Shown here: positions 55,963 to 63,609 of the stretch, piece by piece
Layout: each line of letters opens with the position of its first letter
Position numbering within the stretch: position 1 is the first letter of the stretch
NCBI GenBank assembly: GCA_002327925.1
Contig: DCVA01000003.1
Span: 1 to 64,000, forward strand
DNA from: Anaerolineales bacterium UBA2200
GTDB lineage: Bacteria > Chloroflexota > Anaerolineae > UBA2200
Length of the DNA stretch: 64,000 bases
Direction of reading: 5' to 3'
Notes under the pieces: model-generated
Told to the model about the DNA's origin: nothing
Database searches by the model: none
The model's input: only the letters and a program-made list of their open reading frames with translations
Made by a program: the position numbers and the translations under genes

Positions 55963-56496
55963 TTATCGAACTTCCGGTGCCGCGTCGCTCGACGACAGCA
56001 GATCCATGTAGGCGCCCTGCACCAGGTCCTCCTGGCGAACACCCAGGGCCTCCATCAGTCTGACCGCCACCTGGCGTCCGGACTCCTCGGGTTCTTCAGG
56101 CGCCAACATCACCTCCAGCTCCAGAAAGCTCCCCAGCCCCTCCACGAGGTCGAGATGGATGCGCGTGCGCCCGACCATGTAAAGCCAGCGCTGCTTGCGC
56201 ACGACCCCACGCACGCCGAGACCCGCCGAGAGCACCGCCAGCAGTGATGAGGGATCGGCAACAGGCGTTACGAAGTAGTTGGACGTCTTGGGACCAGCCC
56301 GGTCGGCGCGCTCGTAGTAGATGAGCTGTGCCTCACTCGGCGACAGCACCCGCAGTTTCAGCCGCCCCTTCGGCACCTGGAAGAAGGTGTCCTCCTGTGT
56401 CAGCAGAGTACAGGGTTCACCGCTCAGTCTGGCTGCGTTATGCCTCGCCGCCTCCAGGTCTGCAACTCTGGCCTTGATCTCTACGTTTCTAGGCAT
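55963..56496 (-). CDS. CYTH-domain protein (class IV adenylate cyclase/thiamine-triphosphatase-like)
   Basis: A 177-aa triphosphate tunnel metalloenzyme. The N-terminal VEIKARV is the ExExK-type metal/phosphate motif in shortened form, and LKLRVLSPSEAQLIYYERAD and the late FLELEVML strand complete the tunnel pattern. Members hydrolyse inorganic triphosphate or thiamine triphosphate or make cAMP. The ATG at 56496 follows GGGAGAGGAAG and overlaps the preceding small gene by 8 nt. It is the third gene of a coupled set with a Nudix-MazG protein. Confidence 0.88.
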   Translation of the reverse strand: MPRNVEIKARVADLEAARHNAARLSGEPCTLLTQEDTFFQVPKGRLKLRVLSPSEAQLIYYERADRAGPKTSNYFVTPVADPSSLLAVLSAGLGVRGVVRKQRWLYMVGRTRIHLDLVEGLGSFLELEVMLAPEEPEESGRQVAVRLMEALGVRQEDLVQGAYMDLLSSSDAAPEVR

Positions 56497-56800
56497 CTTC
56501 CTCTCCCGATTCGAGCCGGACATCGACGATGCCGTGTTCCAGCGCGTACTGTCGTGCCTCGTCCTCGTCCACGAAGGAGCGCACGATCTCGTACTCACGC
56601 CACATTCTCTGCCCGTTGCTCTCCACCTCGATCACTGGCCTCTGCACCTCGCCCGGGCGAGGGGGAGCAATGTCGAGCAGGCAGATCCTGCGTGTCGTCA
56701 GCTCCGCGCAGATCTTGCAGCGTTGGGGTCCCCTCGAGCAGTGGGCCAGGCGCAGCCGCCTGATGATGAATCGGGGGTGATCCGCCAGGATCTCAGCCAT
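56489..56800 (-). CDS. Conserved-looking small protein of unknown function
   Basis: A 103-aa protein. The first half is basic with several Cys residues (HCSRGPQRCKIC near 20-31), suggesting a metal site. The second half holds an EYEIVRSFVDEDEARQYALEHGI helix resembling nucleotide- or protein-binding small domains. It overlaps the upstream Nudix-MazG gene and the downstream CYTH gene by 8 nt each and has GGAGG before its ATG, so it is real and translationally coupled. I do not recognise the family. Confidence 0.75.
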   Translation of the reverse strand: MAEILADHPRFIIRRLRLAHCSRGPQRCKICAELTTRRICLLDIAPPRPGEVQRPVIEVESNGQRMWREYEIVRSFVDEDEARQYALEHGIVDVRLESGEEDA

Positions 56801-57686
56801 TGGTGCCTCCTACGTCGTGCGTTGATGCTGCACCTTCGATCCAGCCTTCGGCCAGGAGCTGCTGATAGGAGCACTCGACAGAAGCGCGCAGCTCCGGCTC
56901 GACCCCAAAGTGCTGCGCCACCCGCAGCGCGTTCAGAAGTACGTGTTTGATCTCCAGAGCCAGGTGGGTCGGGCTGGGCTCGCCCATCTTCTCGGCCTTT
57001 ATGCCCGCGCCCATAAAGTGGTTGACCTGCTGCGCCAGCTCACCGCACTCCTCTAGCAGACACGTCATGATCTGGAAGGCATCGTTCCCAGCGGGAAAAC
57101 GCCGACTCAGCCCCGTGGCAACCGCCCGCAGCTTGTAGAGCTGATCCTGGTCCGCCGGGTAGTTGCCGGCGCTCCCTGAGAGGCCGGAGGCCAGAGCCGT
57201 GGCCGAAGCGGCGTCGAGAGGGCACAGCCCGACACTGCCTACGGTCTCATTATCCGCGAGGAACTCAATGTGCCCGTGCAGACGCTTGCCGGCCAGAGCA
57301 AGGGGCAACCAGTAGAGGCTGTCGCCCCACATCCGAGCGTACGGGATCTCCTGGTACTCGAACCACTGCGGCACCATCTCGTCACTCTCGGTCGGAGTGC
57401 CCGCCCAACCGTGAGCCACGAAGGCGTGGACGATCTGACTCCATTCGGGGCGATGGGGAAACAGGAAGTCGAGATGCGCCACATATTCCAGCTCGCCGGG
57501 CGAGACAACGAGGCCCGACTCCTCCATCAGCTCACGTGCGGCGGCCACGGAGGTGGTCTCGCCTGGCTCCACCTTGCCGCCAAAACCGTCGAACTTGCCC
57601 TCGCCGAAGCCGCCTTTCTTGTATCCAAGCAGCACTCGCTGTGGCGAGCCGGCATCGAGGACAAAGCACAAAGTGGCGTCTTTCAT
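56793..57686 (-). CDS. Nudix (MTH1-like) hydrolase fused to a MazG-like NTP pyrophosphohydrolase domain
   Basis: A 297-aa two-domain protein. Residues about 1-160 form an MTH1-like Nudix domain with box GGKVEPGETTSVAAARELMEESG, preceded by KFDGFG. Residues about 200-290 are helical with LLEECGELAQQVNHF and a later EIKHVLLN, resembling the ExxE-plus-ExxD metal pattern of MazG-type all-alpha pyrophosphohydrolases. Both halves would sanitise nucleotide pools. The ATG at 57686 follows AGGAGAGAAG. It heads the coupled three-gene set with the small protein and CYTH genes. Confidence 0.82.
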   Translation of the reverse strand: MKDATLCFVLDAGSPQRVLLGYKKGGFGEGKFDGFGGKVEPGETTSVAAARELMEESGLVVSPGELEYVAHLDFLFPHRPEWSQIVHAFVAHGWAGTPTESDEMVPQWFEYQEIPYARMWGDSLYWLPLALAGKRLHGHIEFLADNETVGSVGLCPLDAASATALASGLSGSAGNYPADQDQLYKLRAVATGLSRRFPAGNDAFQIMTCLLEECGELAQQVNHFMGAGIKAEKMGEPSPTHLALEIKHVLLNALRVAQHFGVEPELRASVECSYQQLLAEGWIEGAASTHDVGGTNG

Positions 57687-57761
57687 CTTCTCTCCTGCTC
57701 GCACCCGAGTTGACCAGACCGATGGGTCCGCCGGCCGACAGAATCGTGCCCGGCTACTACC

Positions 57762-57790
57762 ATTCTATCGCCGGGTGAGCCGCGCGCCAA
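57762..57790 (-). promoter_or_regulatory. Promoter of the Nudix-MazG/CYTH operon
   Basis: On the minus strand TTGGCG (57785-57790) and TAGAAT (57762-57767) are 17 bp apart, about 75 nt upstream of the start codon. Confidence 0.65.
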
Positions 57791-57897
57791 GTGCAAGGCA
57801 GCACCCGTATCGTCATGGCAGGTCTCTCGTCTTCAAGATTGGAGCCTTGTAGCGAGATGGTCTCTGGAAGCGCCCCAAGGCACAAGAGGAGGGAACA

Positions 57898-58041
57898 ATG
57901 ACTGACCTGGCACTGCTCGTGGCACTGCTCATCACAGCTGTCTGCCTGGCGATGCATAATCGCCGGCTGGCCGATGACGATCCGATAGGCCTGAATCCTG
58001 GCGTGCACACGCCAGAACCGGGCCGGCAGCCCTCGCACTAG
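57898..58041 (+). CDS. 47-residue single-pass membrane peptide
   Basis: A short reading frame with AGAGGAGGG 5 nt before its ATG. The product starts MTDLALLVALLITAVCLAM, a single hydrophobic helix, followed by a charged and proline-rich tail ending in HTPEPGRQPSH. A terminator hairpin follows 22 nt downstream. The ribosome site plus the terminator argue that it is expressed. Function unknown. Confidence 0.62.
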   Translation: MTDLALLVALLITAVCLAMHNRRLADDDPIGLNPGVHTPEPGRQPSH

Positions 58042-58063
58042 GCCCACTCTCCTGCCATAGCGA

Positions 58064-58101
58064 TCAGCCCGACCTGGAAACAGGCCGGGCTGACTCTTTT
58101 T
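58064..58101 (+). terminator. Terminator after the small membrane-peptide gene
   Basis: The stem TCAGCCCGACCTG pairs with CAGGCCGGGCTGA (one mismatch) around GAAA and is followed by CTCTTTTT. The T tract is on the plus strand, so it terminates the small gene rather than the transketolase subunit. Confidence 0.8.
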
Positions 58102-58130
58102 CACCTCTCGAAAGCCTTCTTCTCGCCGGG

Positions 58131-59111
58131 CTAAGAGCGAGACTTGGCTTCCAACACCTGTTCGGCCGCCCTGACGATATCCGCCGCTGTGAGCCCGAAC
58201 TCCTTGAACAGCTCGTCGGGATTTCCGGACTCGCCAAAGCGATCCTGAATGCCGATGAAGCGCATAGGCACAGCGTGGGTCTGCACGACAACCTCGGCGA
58301 CCGCACTGCCAAATCCGGCTTGCACCTGATGCTCCTCCACCGTGACAATGGCGCCTGTCTCCCGCGCTGCGGCGGCGATGGCCTCTCGGTCAATCGGCTT
58401 AACCGTATGCATGTTCAGCAGCCGGGCAGAGATGCCCTTTGCCTTGAGTGCCTGAACGGCCTTCATACACTCGTACAGGATTGGCCCGTTGTTGATGATC
58501 GTCAGGTCCTTGCCATCATGGACCAGATTGGCCTTTCCCATCTCAAAGGGGTCCTCCGGCCCGGTGACCATGGGCACTGGCTCGCGGCCAAAGCGGACAT
58601 AGACAGGTCCGACATATTTGCAGGCCCAGATAACCGCCTTCTTCGTCTCGTAATAGTCGCAGGGTACGATGACCACCATATTGGGCAGCACGCGCATGGT
58701 CGCCACGTCCTCGAGCGCCTGATGCGTCGCACCGTCCGGGCCAACCGAGATGCCGCCGTGCGCCCCGGCAATCTTGACGTTCAGCTTGCTGTAGCAGGTC
58801 GTGGTTCGGATCTGGTCCCACGCCCGCCCGGCTACGAAGACTCCATAGGTGCTGACCCAGGGGATCTTGCCGGCCAGACTGAGACCCGCTGCCGCGTTAA
58901 GCATATTCTGTTCGGCGATCCCGAACTCGAAGAAGCGCTCCGGATACTTCTTCCAGAACCAGAGCGCTCGCGTCGAGTCGCTCAAGTCCGCACCCAGAAC
59001 GACGATCCGCTCGTCCAGCGCTCCCATCTCCACCAGGGCATCGCCGTAGCCATCCCTCGTCGGCTTCCACTTGATTTCTGTCCCATCCAGTTGGGGCTCT
59101 GTAGCTGTCAT
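58131..59111 (-). CDS. Transketolase, C-terminal (pyrimidine-binding) subunit
   Basis: A 326-aa half-transketolase. It holds VVLGADLSDSTRALWF, EFGIAEQNMLNAAAGLSLAGK (the ThDP-activating Glu), the AGAHGGISVGPDGATHQALEDVA stretch and a C-terminal domain with GIQDRFGESG. AAGGAG lies before the ATG at 59111, which is 10 nt after the N-subunit stop. It works with the gene upstream as one enzyme; a sugar-phosphate role or a specialised synthase role are both possible. Confidence 0.93.
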   Translation of the reverse strand: MTATEPQLDGTEIKWKPTRDGYGDALVEMGALDERIVVLGADLSDSTRALWFWKKYPERFFEFGIAEQNMLNAAAGLSLAGKIPWVSTYGVFVAGRAWDQIRTTTCYSKLNVKIAGAHGGISVGPDGATHQALEDVATMRVLPNMVVIVPCDYYETKKAVIWACKYVGPVYVRFGREPVPMVTGPEDPFEMGKANLVHDGKDLTIINNGPILYECMKAVQALKAKGISARLLNMHTVKPIDREAIAAAARETGAIVTVEEHQVQAGFGSAVAEVVVQTHAVPMRFIGIQDRFGESGNPDELFKEFGLTAADIVRAAEQVLEAKSRS

Positions 59112-59121
59112 GATGAGCTCC

Positions 59122-59964
59122 TTAAAAGTCAAAGTACTCGGCCGGGCAGGCCAGTTCCTGCAGGGCCTGGCGCGCCTCGTCCGGCTTGGGGGCCTTGCCG
59201 TGCCATTCGGCGCGGTTCTCCATGAACGAGACTCCTTTCCCCTTGACCGTCTTGGCCAGAATTACCGTTGGCTGACCCTTCGCCAGGGCGGCGCGGTCAA
59301 AGGCCTGAACGCATTCGGCCATGTTGTGGCCGTCGATCTCGATCACGTTCCAACGGAAGGAACGCCACTTGTCCGCCAGGGGCTGCAGGCCCATGACATC
59401 CTCGACCCAGCCATCGATCTGCAGGCCGTTGTTGTCCAGCACGACACACAGATTGTCGAGCTTGAAGTGCCCGGCCGACATGATGGCCTCCCAGGTCGAA
59501 CCCTCCTGGTTCTCCCCGTCGCCCATGATACAGTAGACTCGATTGGGCTTGCCGTCCAGACGCAGTCCGAGAGCCAGACCCACGCCGATGGAAAGACCCT
59601 GGCCCAGTGACCCTGTGCCCACTTCGATCCCCGGACACTCCAGGTTGGGGTGTCCCTGCAGCCGGCTGCCGTACTTGCGGAACGTCTTGAGCTCCTCTCG
59701 CTCCAGGTAGCCGGCCTCGGCCAGCAGAGAGAAGATGAGCGGCGTGACGTGCCCCTTGGAGAAGATGACGCGGTCGCGACCCTCCCAGGTGCATGTGTGC
59801 GCCAGGTGCTTTAGGGTGTGAAAGTACAGCGCGACGCTAAAGTCGGTTGCCGACAGAGACCCTCCCGGGTGCCCGGACTGAGCGTGAACCAGCGCATAGA
59901 TGATGTCGCAGCGGACACGCCTGGCAATCTGCTCGAGCTCGGCGATTTTTTCTTGATCCACCAT
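59122..59964 (-). CDS. Transketolase, N-terminal (ThDP-diphosphate-binding) subunit
   Basis: A 280-aa half-transketolase with HAQSGHPGGSLS, FSKGHVTPLIFSLLAE, GTGSLGQGLSIGVG and the ThDP motif GDGENQEGSTWEA...DNNGLQIDG. The ATG at 59964 follows GGGAGAGA; the frame runs further upstream into hutI, but those starts lack a site. It begins 14 nt after the hutI stop, so hutI, this gene and the C-subunit form one operon. Confidence 0.93.
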   Translation of the reverse strand: MVDQEKIAELEQIARRVRCDIIYALVHAQSGHPGGSLSATDFSVALYFHTLKHLAHTCTWEGRDRVIFSKGHVTPLIFSLLAEAGYLEREELKTFRKYGSRLQGHPNLECPGIEVGTGSLGQGLSIGVGLALGLRLDGKPNRVYCIMGDGENQEGSTWEAIMSAGHFKLDNLCVVLDNNGLQIDGWVEDVMGLQPLADKWRSFRWNVIEIDGHNMAECVQAFDRAALAKGQPTVILAKTVKGKGVSFMENRAEWHGKAPKPDEARQALQELACPAEYFDF

Positions 59965-59978
59965 TCTCTCCCTTCCCT

Positions 59979-61256
59979 TTATTGGTAGACTACCTTTCCC
60001 TTCTTGATCACGGAATACACGGGATTGGTGCCAAAGCGATAGGCGAGCGACCGGTAGTCGCTTTCGTCCAGGATCACGGCGTCCGCCTGGTAGCCGGGCC
60101 ACAGTCTGCCCAGATCCGAGCCCCTGCCAATGGCAAATGCCGCGTTCACTGTGCTGGCCACCAGGGCCTCGGCGGGAGTCAAGTGCATGAAGCGGCAGGC
60201 AAGAGCCATCACGAAAGGCATGGACTCGCAGTAGCAGGTGCCCGGATTGAGGTCGGTGGCCAGAGCCACGATCATCCCTGCGGCGATCATGCTCCTGGCA
60301 TCCCCGTACTCGTGTAGTCCCAGGCCGAACGGGGTGCCCGGGAGCAGGACCCCGACCACACCCGCGCCGGCCAGGGCCGACATCTCTTGAGATGAGGTAT
60401 GCAGCAGATGCTCGGCCGACACGGCTCTCAGGTCAGCCGCCAACTGTGCCGCACCCAGATGGGCGAACTCGTCAGCGTGTACCTTCAGGCCCAGACCCAG
60501 CGAGCGAGCAGCGCGCAGAATGCGCTCCGTCTGCGAGAGGTCGAACGCCCCTTCATCGCAGAACACGTCGCAGTAGCTCGGCATGGGTGTCGAACCGGTC
60601 TGTGAATGCCTGCCGCTGCCAGTCACTACCGGCAGCATCTCGTGTACCACGAGGTCGACGTACTGCCCGGTTCGACCTGAGAACTCCTCGGGGACAGCGT
60701 GGGCTCCCAGAAAGGTCGGGACCAGCTCGATGGGGCTGCACCGGCTCAGGTGGTGAATGGCCGCCAGGGAGGTTAGCTCATGGTTCGTCGTCAGGCCATA
60801 GCCGGTTTTTGCCTCGACCGTGGTAGTTCCGTGGGCCAGAAAACGCGACAACCGTGGCAGGGCGGCGGACACCAGCTCATCCATCGAGGCGGCGCGAGTA
60901 GCCCGCACGGTGCTCATAATCCCACCGCCAGAGGCCATGATCTGCTGGTAGGTCGCCCCGCTGAGGCGCTGCTCGAACTCGTTCTGGCGTGAACCGGCAA
61001 AGATCAGGTGAGTGTGGGGATCGATAAAGCCAGGTACCACGGCGCGGCCACCCGCGTCGATCACCTGGCGAGCATCGTAGGACTGGCGAATCTCAGGGGT
61101 AGTGCCGACGGCAAGGATGGTCTGGCCATCAATCGCCATCGCTCCATTTTCGATAGGACCCAGTTGACCCAGGGCCGGGCCGCGGGCGGGGCCTGCCCCG
61201 GACAGCGTCAGCAGGGCGCTGGCCTTCTCGACGATGCAATCAACCGTCTGGACCAC
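59979..61256 (-). CDS. hutI: Imidazolonepropionase
   Basis: A 425-aa amidohydrolase of histidine degradation that opens 4-imidazolone-5-propanoate to formiminoglutamate. FIDPHTHLIFAGSRQNEFEQRLSG carries the HxH metal site and HutI substrate residues. Later come KTGYGL, GAHAVPEEF, VHADEF and the ATDLNPGTCYCESM stretch. The GTG start at 61256 follows GAGGAG. No other hut gene is in the window; instead it leads a split transketolase operon. Confidence 0.9.
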   Translation of the reverse strand: MVQTVDCIVEKASALLTLSGAGPARGPALGQLGPIENGAMAIDGQTILAVGTTPEIRQSYDARQVIDAGGRAVVPGFIDPHTHLIFAGSRQNEFEQRLSGATYQQIMASGGGIMSTVRATRAASMDELVSAALPRLSRFLAHGTTTVEAKTGYGLTTNHELTSLAAIHHLSRCSPIELVPTFLGAHAVPEEFSGRTGQYVDLVVHEMLPVVTGSGRHSQTGSTPMPSYCDVFCDEGAFDLSQTERILRAARSLGLGLKVHADEFAHLGAAQLAADLRAVSAEHLLHTSSQEMSALAGAGVVGVLLPGTPFGLGLHEYGDARSMIAAGMIVALATDLNPGTCYCESMPFVMALACRFMHLTPAEALVASTVNAAFAIGRGSDLGRLWPGYQADAVILDESDYRSLAYRFGTNPVYSVIKKGKVVYQ

Positions 61257-61286
61257 ATTGCTCCTCAGTCGCTTTGCTCAATGGAC

Positions 61287-61315
61287 AGTGTATCCGCGTT
61301 CGGGCTCTTGGTCAA
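61287..61315 (-). promoter_or_regulatory. Promoter of the hutI-transketolase operon
   Basis: On the minus strand TTGACC (61310-61315) and TACACT (61287-61292) are 17 bp apart, 30 nt before the GTG start. Confidence 0.7.
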
Positions 61316-61378
61316 CCCGCTCGCGCCACAGGAGGTTACCGGGAGGGGCTGGAAAGGTCCGGGGAAGCCTCAGGGTCG

Positions 61379-62353
61379 TCAGGCCGGCCTTGTCACCACA
61401 TAGTCTACCATGGCGTAGAGCTCGCCACGTGCAACTCCATCCGGAAATCCGGCCAGAATGGACCTGGCCCGGTCGGCGAAACCGCGTGCTTCATCCATCG
61501 CCATCTCGACGGATCCGGAGCCGCGGATCGCATCCACGGCCGCCTTGATTGCCGGCTCTCCCCGTTGCCCTTCGAGCACCCGAGTGACCACCTCCGTATT
61601 GCGATGCTGCTCCAGAAACAGCAACACAGGAAGAGTCACCAGCCCCTGTCTCAGGTCACTGCCCGCCGGTTTGCCCAGCGTCACCTCATCTGCGCTGATA
61701 TCCAGCACGTCATCGACCACCTGAAAGGCCATACCGAGCTCGCGCCCGAAGGAGGCCAGAGTGGCCACTGTGGAGTCAACCGCGCCGGCGACCATAGCGG
61801 CCATCGCCGCCGACGCGGCGAACAGGGCAGCCGTCTTGGCCTCTGTGCCAAGGTAGTACTCTTGCTTGCCTTGCACCACGCCGGTCGATCCGAGCGTCTC
61901 CCTGATCTCACCCGCACTAACCCGGCGCAGGCCGTCGGCCAGACTGCGCAGGATGCGAGGGTTTTGCAGCTCTGCGACGAGTGCAACGGACTGGGCGAGC
62001 AGGAAATCGCCGGCCAGGATGGCCACACTGGTCGGCCAGATTGTGTGCAGAGTCGGGTTCCCGCGGCGCAGGTCCGACTGGTCGATGATGTCATCGTGCA
62101 CCAACGTAGCGGCGTGCAACAGTTCGATGGCAGCGGCCAGCCGCTGCAGAGGCAAGGAAGGTGCAGAGAACAGTGATCCGGTCAGCAGAACCAGGCCGGC
62201 ACGCAGACGCTTGCCACCCATGAGGTGGGGCTCCAGAGCGGCGCGCAAAGGCTCGTTCGCTGCTGCGATGGCCTCCAGAAGAAGCTGTTCCACCTCCGCC
62301 AGCTCTGCTCGAATGGACCTCAGAGGAATGATGCTGACCGCACTATTCGGCAC
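61379..62353 (-). CDS. Trans-polyprenyl diphosphate synthase
   Basis: A 324-aa all-helical isoprenoid chain elongase. GGKRLR, first aspartate-rich motif DDIID (87-91) and second motif DDVLD near residue 217 are intact, with the preceding FQ and following K. The residues before the first motif are small, which suggests a long-chain product such as a quinone tail, but chain length cannot be fixed by eye. It overlaps the radical SAM gene by 11 nt and shares an operon with a UbiA prenyltransferase. Confidence 0.93.
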   Translation of the reverse strand: MPNSAVSIIPLRSIRAELAEVEQLLLEAIAAANEPLRAALEPHLMGGKRLRAGLVLLTGSLFSAPSLPLQRLAAAIELLHAATLVHDDIIDQSDLRRGNPTLHTIWPTSVAILAGDFLLAQSVALVAELQNPRILRSLADGLRRVSAGEIRETLGSTGVVQGKQEYYLGTEAKTAALFAASAAMAAMVAGAVDSTVATLASFGRELGMAFQVVDDVLDISADEVTLGKPAGSDLRQGLVTLPVLLFLEQHRNTEVVTRVLEGQRGEPAIKAAVDAIRGSGSVEMAMDEARGFADRARSILAGFPDGVARGELYAMVDYVVTRPA

Positions 62354-63605
62354 TTGTCACCTCGGCGGAAGCACATGGCTCGAGGAAGCAGAACGGATCC
62401 TCGGCAAGAAGGTCGCCGGTTGTGGCCAGAGCACGGCCGCGGCAGCCTCCACACAAACGACGGTACGTACACCTGCCACAGCGACCGCCAAGACGCGCCT
62501 CGCGCTGCTGCAGGTCCTGGATCACCGCAGAACGGTTCAGAGTATCCAGGAATCCCTCTTCCCGGGCGTCTGCGCAGGCAAGCTCGATAAAGGGGCAGGG
62601 CCACACTTTGCCATTGGGCTTGATGTAGACAAAGCCCCGACCGGCCGAGCACCCGTGAAAGACCCACTCAGCCAGGCGAAGACGATGCCCCGAGCGGATA
62701 CCTGCACGCTGCAACAGGAAGGGCCAGTACTGGGGGCCGGCAACTGGCTCCATGATGGCGCGAGCGTCCTCCTGGGCGCGGGCCATGAAGCGGATCAACT
62801 TCTCGTTGGCGCTCAAGTCCAGAGACGCAGCCCCGATGCCCTTCCCACGACCAACAGGCACAAGCTGGTAGAACAGCAGGATGCCCGCACCGAGCGCTTC
62901 CACGAGCTGGACCAGCGGCTCCAACTGGTCCAGATTGTACTCCATGGCCGTGATGTTGACATGAAGAAGGATCCCTGCTTTCCTGAGTGCCCTCATTCCA
63001 GCCAGCGCGGCATCGAAGGCGCCTCGTGACCCCCGGATGCGGTCGTGGCTTGCCGCGTCAAAACCATCGAGGCTCACGGCGGCGATCACAACTCCCTGCC
63101 GGTTCAGATCACGTGCCACGGCCTCATCGACCAGGGTGGCGTTGGTGGCTATCGTGTTGTTGAAACCGAGCGCATGTGAGTAAGCCAGAAGCTCGAACAG
63201 ATCTTGCCGCAACAGCGGTTCACCGCCGGTGAAGGCCATCATGCGGAAATCCGCGTTCGTGGCCAGCTCGTTCAGCATACGCCTCGCCTCAGGCGTGGTG
63301 AGCTCGTCGGCCGAAGGCCTGCCTGCCGAGGTGTGGCAGTGGATGCAGTGCAGATTGCACGCCGTGGTCATTTCCCAGACCGGGTGCGGCGGAAAGCCGA
63401 TACACCCCATTCCTCGCGATCCGGCCGCGCCGGGCAGGCAGCGAAACCCGTAGCGGGCGAACCACCCCGGTATCCCCCTCCAGTGAGCAAGCGCACCCAC
63501 GTACAGAGCGCTGGCAGCCTGCCTCAGGATGAGACCTGGCGGCCACCAGTAGGGAGCCACCACCCGCTTCGGACGCGGTCCCCAGGCCTCATCCCACCTG
63601 ACCAT
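62343..63605 (-). CDS. Radical SAM protein with SPASM-type C terminus
   Basis: A 420-aa radical SAM enzyme. The AdoMet cluster motif is CNLHCIHC (C83, C87, C90), followed by FTGGEPLLR, AVSLDGFDAASHDRIRG and ITAMEYN of the barrel. The C-terminal region has CSAGRGFVYIKPNGKVWPCPF and a Cys-rich CGRCTYRRLCGGCRGRA cluster, the SPASM pattern for auxiliary 4Fe-4S clusters. Relatives modify peptides or tetrapyrroles. Here it lies between UbiA and polyprenyl synthase genes, so a role in quinone or heme side-chain chemistry is possible. The ATG at 63605 follows TGAGG. Confidence 0.88.
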   Translation of the reverse strand: MVRWDEAWGPRPKRVVAPYWWPPGLILRQAASALYVGALAHWRGIPGWFARYGFRCLPGAAGSRGMGCIGFPPHPVWEMTTACNLHCIHCHTSAGRPSADELTTPEARRMLNELATNADFRMMAFTGGEPLLRQDLFELLAYSHALGFNNTIATNATLVDEAVARDLNRQGVVIAAVSLDGFDAASHDRIRGSRGAFDAALAGMRALRKAGILLHVNITAMEYNLDQLEPLVQLVEALGAGILLFYQLVPVGRGKGIGAASLDLSANEKLIRFMARAQEDARAIMEPVAGPQYWPFLLQRAGIRSGHRLRLAEWVFHGCSAGRGFVYIKPNGKVWPCPFIELACADAREEGFLDTLNRSAVIQDLQQREARLGGRCGRCTYRRLCGGCRGRALATTGDLLAEDPFCFLEPCASAEVTSAE

Positions 63606-63609
63606 CGGG

